Shown piece after piece: positions 42,831-45,895 of a stretch of DNA of 45,895 nucleotides. The notes under the pieces are model-generated. The model made no database searches. It was not told where the DNA came from and worked only from the letters and a program-made list of their open reading frames with translations. The stretch is from the NCBI GenBank assembly GCA_945861465.1, contig CAMAVB010000031.1, forward strand, positions 1 to 45,895, read 5' to 3'. Each line of letters starts with the position of its first letter. Position 1 is the first letter of the stretch. The stretch comes from Candidatus Kuenenia stuttgartensis (GTDB lineage Bacteria; Planctomycetota; Planctomycetia; Planctomycetales; Planctomycetaceae). Position numbers and translations under genes: made by a program.

Positions 42831-43082
42831 GCCCCACTGTCCCTGTGCCAGTGGACCGAAGGTTTGGAAACTATGTGAATTTGCAACATGCTGACACAGC
42901 CCCACTGGCCTCGTGCCAGTGGACTGCGGGTTTGACAACTCACTGCGAAGTATCAAAGGCTCATGGTTGTAGTTGTCAAACCCGCGTTCCACCGGCATGA
43001 AGCCGGATGGGGACGACGCGGTGAAATGGAATCGTCCTTAGTTTTCAAACCTCGATCCCACCGGCGTAGAGCCGGTTGGGGG
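42831..43082. repeat. Second cluster of four palindromic modules
   Basis: Modules at 42831-42875 (-), 42899-42941 (-), 42965-43012 (+) and 43040-43082 (+), sharing the TTTnnCAAACC flank, spacer and GGGG end with those at 1896-2155. Stems again vary: CCACTGGC/GCCAGTGG in one and CCGGC/GCCGG in two others. The order is -,-,+,+ instead of +,+,-,-. The gap 42682-43218 otherwise holds no gene. Confidence 0.8.
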
Positions 43083-43218
43083 TCGCCGGAATTCAAAACT
43101 TGACTCATCTGCAACATGTTTTGAAAAGTAAGTGTAGCTAAACCGCGGACCATGACGTAGAGAGTTCACTTCGCCCGGCGAGTTGATTTGAGCTCCGCTG
43201 TTTACCCGGCAGCTCCGA

Positions 43219-43485
43219 TTAGTTCTCGGGCAATGGCTCGTAGGTCGGCGTTTCCGCCAACGGCGTGCCGTTCCAGATTTTCACCGAACCATCCGCACCC
43301 GCCGTTGCCACCCCGTCCATTAAGAACCTGTCACGAGTCATTCCTTCGGTCGCTTGATGGATCACTCGCGCATCGTGACCTGATGACGACCAAACCATCA
43401 AGAGTCGGTTTTCCGTTCCAGCGACAACCCGCGAACCGTCGGAACTAAAAGCCACGGAGCGGTCGTCTTTGAGCGGAAGCCCAAC
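43219..43485 (-). pseudogene. WD40-protein C-terminal fragment
   Basis: On the minus strand: SVAFSSDGSRVVAGTENRLL then MVWSSSG (one blade) and VATAGADGSVKIWNGTPLAE (another), ending EPLPEN and a stop. The 5' part of the frame reads antisense through the IS3 OrfA remnant, so the gene was cut at about 43485. A typical WD40 protein would have many more blades. Confidence 0.7.
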
Positions 43486-43489
43486 TCGG

Positions 43490-43626
43490 CCAATGTCAAA
43501 CGGCAGGAGGATACCAATCTCGCCAAAATCGAAGTGCTGGAAAAGAAGCTCCAGCAGAAGAACGAAGTCATCGCCGAGCTCCTGCAGGAACATGTGCAGC
43601 TAAAAAAAGCCAATGGGGCACCCTAA
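43490..43626 (+). pseudogene. IS3-type OrfA remnant
   Basis: The visible frame encodes NVKRQEDTNLAKIEVLEKKL then QQKNEVIAELLQEHVQLKKA before TAA 43624-43626: the C-terminal leucine-zipper coiled coil of an IS3-type OrfA. The N-terminal HTH is absent, because upstream sequence belongs to the WD40 fragment. OrfB lies downstream in the same frame after the stop. Confidence 0.65.
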
Positions 43627-43680
43627 GCCACAAGTGGCCGGATTGCTCAGAGCGAACAGGGCCATGAAATTCGCGATCAA

Positions 43681-44700
43681 GTGGTCGATTACGTCCGCAA
43701 GTGGTCTGAGAAAACGGAAGTCACTGTCGGACAGATCCAGAAGTGGATCGGAATCTGGTCGTCCACGTATTGCAGCTGGGTTAAAAACTACGGTCGAGTC
43801 TACGATCACAACGGCTGGATTCCGCGAGATCACTGGCTTGACGAGTGGGAAAAGCAGGCCATCCTGCAGTATCACTTCGATCATCCGCTCAACGGCTATC
43901 GACGCCTGACGTACATGATGATTGATGCTGATGTGGTCGCCTGCAGCGCGGCCACCGTCTATCGGATTCTCAGTGACGCCGGGCTGCTCAAACGCAACAA
44001 TCAGCGATCAAAAAAGGGAACCGGATTTCAGCAGCCACTCGTGGCTCACGAACACTGGCACATCGACATTTCGTACATCAACATCGCCGGGACGTTCTAC
44101 TTCATGGCCACAATCCTGGATGGATTCAGCCGCAGTATCGTCCATTGGGACATTCGTGAAAAAATGGAGGAGGCCGATATCGAAATCATTCTCCAGGCAG
44201 GTCGCGAAAAGTACCCCGGCGTGACACCCAGAATCATCTCTGACAATGGGCCTCAGTTCATCGCCAAGGACTTCAAGCACTTCATTCGCCTGTGTGGGAT
44301 GAAACACGTTCGCACCAGTCTCTACTATCCGCAGAGCAACGGCAAAATCGAACGCTACCATCGCACGATCAAGAGTGACTGCATTCGGCCTTTGTCGCCG
44401 CTCTGCCTGGAGGATGCAAAACGTGGCGTGGAAAAATACGTACTCGAATACAACACCATTCGCTTGCACAGCGCCATCGGCTATGTGACCCCTCTGGCGA
44501 TGCTCGAAGGCAGGCAGCAGTCGATCTTTGATGAACGAGACCGCAAGCTCGAAGAAGCTCGGGAACTCCGAGGACGCGTCGCTGCCGGAGAAAAGAAGGC
44601 GGCTCTGGCACGGGAGTTCGGTATCAGCCGCGAGACGCTCTACCAGTATCTGCGGCAATCCGCCGCAAGTGAAATCTTGCCCCCCACGGCCGCAATATGA
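43681..44700 (+). CDS. IS3-family transposase OrfB with extra C-terminal helix-turn-helix
   Basis: 339 residues from GTG 43681; the start could lie further upstream because translation usually couples with OrfA. HTH_21-like region (HPLNGYRRLTYMMIDADVVA), then the rve integrase core with DDE triad: D in HIDISYI, D in ISDNGPQF and E in NGKIERYHRT. The C-terminal tail (about 290-330: RVAAGEKKAALAREFGISRE, TLYQYLR) looks like a resolvase-type HTH, unusual for OrfB. The gene is intact although OrfA is truncated, so autonomous movement is doubtful. Confidence 0.88.
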   Translation: MVDYVRKWSEKTEVTVGQIQKWIGIWSSTYCSWVKNYGRVYDHNGWIPRDHWLDEWEKQAILQYHFDHPLNGYRRLTYMMIDADVVACSAATVYRILSDAGLLKRNNQRSKKGTGFQQPLVAHEHWHIDISYINIAGTFYFMATILDGFSRSIVHWDIREKMEEADIEIILQAGREKYPGVTPRIISDNGPQFIAKDFKHFIRLCGMKHVRTSLYYPQSNGKIERYHRTIKSDCIRPLSPLCLEDAKRGVEKYVLEYNTIRLHSAIGYVTPLAMLEGRQQSIFDERDRKLEEARELRGRVAAGEKKAALAREFGISRETLYQYLRQSAASEILPPTAAI

Positions 44701-44718
44701 ACCCAGGAAAGGAATCCC

Positions 44719-45051
44719 ATGGACAATCTTTTGAATATCGTACTTGAAGCCCACAATGTCGAACGAAACCATCATCGCCAGTACGAAATCACGCTTGGCA
44801 AGGATCTTCTTGACGAATGGACCGTTAAGATTCGTTTCGGCAGAACGGGGCAATATGGTCGGGTGCAGCAGTTCGCATCGTCCGACATCGAAGAAATGCG
44901 TTCTGTGATCTGCGATCGACTTCGGCGACGGCTCTCGGCACCAAAACGGATCGGTTGTGAATATCAATTGTCTGGTTTCAGTGAGTCGCACGGAATTGAC
45001 GCCGCCAATTGGCTGCCGAGACAGTTGCTGGGAACGATGCACAAACTCTGA
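44719..45051 (+). CDS. WGR-domain protein
   Basis: 110 residues with a good ribosome site (AGGAAAGGA) before ATG 44719. HRQYEITLGKDLLDEWTVKI and FGRTGQYGRVQQFAS match the WGR domain (here W-x-V and FGR), a small nucleic-acid-binding module seen in PARPs and in bacterial mobile DNA. It starts 18 bp after OrfB, so it may be co-transcribed with it. Possible roles as passenger or regulator are inferred. Confidence 0.78.
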   Translation: MDNLLNIVLEAHNVERNHHRQYEITLGKDLLDEWTVKIRFGRTGQYGRVQQFASSDIEEMRSVICDRLRRRLSAPKRIGCEYQLSGFSESHGIDAANWLPRQLLGTMHKL

Positions 45052-45198
45052 ATTCCAGAGTGATGTGACGCTCCGATTCAGGGTGGTATCGAGGGCGATC
45101 GTCAGATTTCCGGAAGACTCAAAGCAACGCTCGAAGTTCTTCAAAGCGATCCTAAACCCGATCCCATTTTGGAAATGGTCCAAAGCACAGTATGCCGG

Positions 45199-45630
45199 TC
45201 ATTCGGCCGGTTTTCCATTGTTTGCCCGTGGCTTCCTGATTGTGATCTTCTGCACGACCGGTGCACCAGGCTCGGCGGCCATGACCGACGAGAGATTACG
45301 TTCAACGAGTTCTGCCAGCCGCTGGTCTCGCAGATAACGAAAACAAATCGTCAGTGACGTGCCCTCAATCAAAATTTCACGCCCCACGAATTCCATCAGG
45401 AAACCTTTGTCGGGTTCATTCGTGGTGATCGAACGCAAATCCGCATAGGGCAGCACGAGATGATGGCCATCGCATTTGACGAAGGTGAGCATCAGCTGCG
45501 GTCGCTGGCCAACGCGGCCGAAGCTGAATCCCTGAATGACTTCCGTTTCTTCAGTGGGGCGCAGTTCGTCGGTGAACCGCTTGGCGGCCCCCTCTTCCCG
45601 CAGCATGTCTTTCAGGCTATTCCCGCTCAT
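45199..45630 (-). CDS. Hypothetical protein downstream of the relaxase gene
   Basis: 143 residues from ATG 45628-45630. MSGNSLKDMLREEGAAKRFT at the start and a beta-rich middle (PQLMLTFVKCDGHHLVLPYA, GFLMEFVGREILIEGTSL). The start overlaps the relaxase end by 14 nt, so the two are one unit. No family is recognised. It may be an accessory gene of the transfer module. Confidence 0.65.
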   Translation of the reverse strand: MSGNSLKDMLREEGAAKRFTDELRPTEETEVIQGFSFGRVGQRPQLMLTFVKCDGHHLVLPYADLRSITTNEPDKGFLMEFVGREILIEGTSLTICFRYLRDQRLAELVERNLSSVMAAEPGAPVVQKITIRKPRANNGKPAE

Positions 45631-45895
45631 GGATCCTCTCCTGTGTCCTTGATTTGACTAGCTCTTGCTGCCGACGAATGGTCTTTGCACGCCGCGCCTG
45701 GCGGGCGGCAGTCGTTACTCGGTTGTCGAAGAGTTCGGTGGCACCCATGCGCCGGTCGCTCTTTTCGACCGCTTCGGCCAGTGCAGCCTGATTGTCGGTA
45801 AAAATGGTCGCCGATTTCTCTCCTCTGCTGATGCTGACATAGAACTGTTCGCGCCCGGCGGCCGGGTAACTCATGGAGGATTCCGCGACCAGCAC
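45617..45895 (-). CDS. MobF-type (TrwC/TraI/TraA-like) relaxase-helicase, C-terminal part
   Basis: The last 92 residues of a gene that continues past the window edge. SSMSYPAAGREQFYVSISRG and KSATIFTDNQAALAEAVEKS followed by DRRMGATEL match the end of the helicase region of MobF relaxases as I recall it. The protein nicks and unwinds DNA for conjugative transfer. The N-terminal relaxase domain is not visible, so completeness is unknown. Its presence supports a conjugative or mobilisable origin for the region right of tRNA-Leu. Confidence 0.8.
   Translation of the reverse strand: MLVAESSMSYPAAGREQFYVSISRGEKSATIFTDNQAALAEAVEKSDRRMGATELFDNRVTTAARQARRAKTIRRQQELVKSRTQERIHERE

Noticed and set aside
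44008-45183. 391-codon leftward frame antisense to the IS3 transposase
   Set aside because: It is exactly opposite a transposase with a full DDE core, has no domain of its own, and its length follows from codon bias on the coding strand.

Overview
The window is a chromosomal segment of a bacterium of the phylum Planctomycetota. The evidence is lineage-typical: a cytochrome-c/DUF1549/DUF1553 (PSCyt1/PSD1) protein, a YTV-type repeat wall protein, a PEP-CTERM glycine-rich secreted protein, long secreted or membrane proteins of unknown function, and several families of short palindromic repeats between genes. Genus and species cannot be fixed from the sequence alone.

Layout, left to right. 1-600: end of a leftward two-gene unit (a stand-alone response regulator and a partial gene). 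600-2600: mobile debris, namely a decayed IS110 transposase, a cluster of four palindromic modules in mirror arrangement, and a Y1/IS200-like protein gene that ends inside a palindrome. 2600-5850: PEP-CTERM protein, a repeat-rich gap, a YugP-type zinc peptidase, a 340-bp MITE-like element and a WD40 remnant. 5854-20348: a ten-gene, same-strand, mostly overlapping or tightly spaced operon closed by a hairpin plus T-run. 20905-24202: two leftward secreted-protein genes (a thioredoxin-fold protein and an unknown). 24580-27323: rpsB, tsf and pyrH. 27769-29790: YTV-like repeat protein. 30349-35266: a type II fatty-acid-synthase-like set (dehydratase, reductase, ACP, dehydratase, ketosynthase) plus a membrane-anchored hydrolase. 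35280-39138: PSCyt1/PSD1 protein and a sugar isomerase-like protein. 39548-45895: tRNA-Leu followed by an accessory region with a truncated tyrosine recombinase, unknown genes, repeat modules, a WD40 fragment cut by an IS3-type element, a WGR-domain gene and the C-terminus of a MobF-type relaxase.

The most interesting locus is the 5854-20348 operon. It begins with a zinc-ribbon P-loop GTPase-like protein and a GAP1-N2-like protein, families I recall from comparative genomics of NTP-dependent conflict systems. It then encodes several single-pass coiled-coil proteins, a GYF-domain membrane protein, a MotA/TolQ/ExbB-type channel subunit, a DUF2135-like protein, two different ExbD-like subunits that each carry an Asp in the only membrane helix, and a membrane-tethered alpha/alpha-toroid (prenyltransferase/squalene-cyclase-like) protein. 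I infer an envelope-spanning, ion-motive-force-driven machine controlled by a cytoplasmic nucleotide switch, loosely parallel to Zorya or TolQR/ExbBD. The function is not established by sequence.

The right end looks like a degraded or partly captured integrative/conjugative element at a tRNA-Leu gene. Five or more families of short repeats (eight palindromic modules at two loci, two MITE-like elements, an 85-bp repeat pair, convergent hairpin-terminator repeats) decorate intergenic spaces and, in one case, the middle of the large operon.
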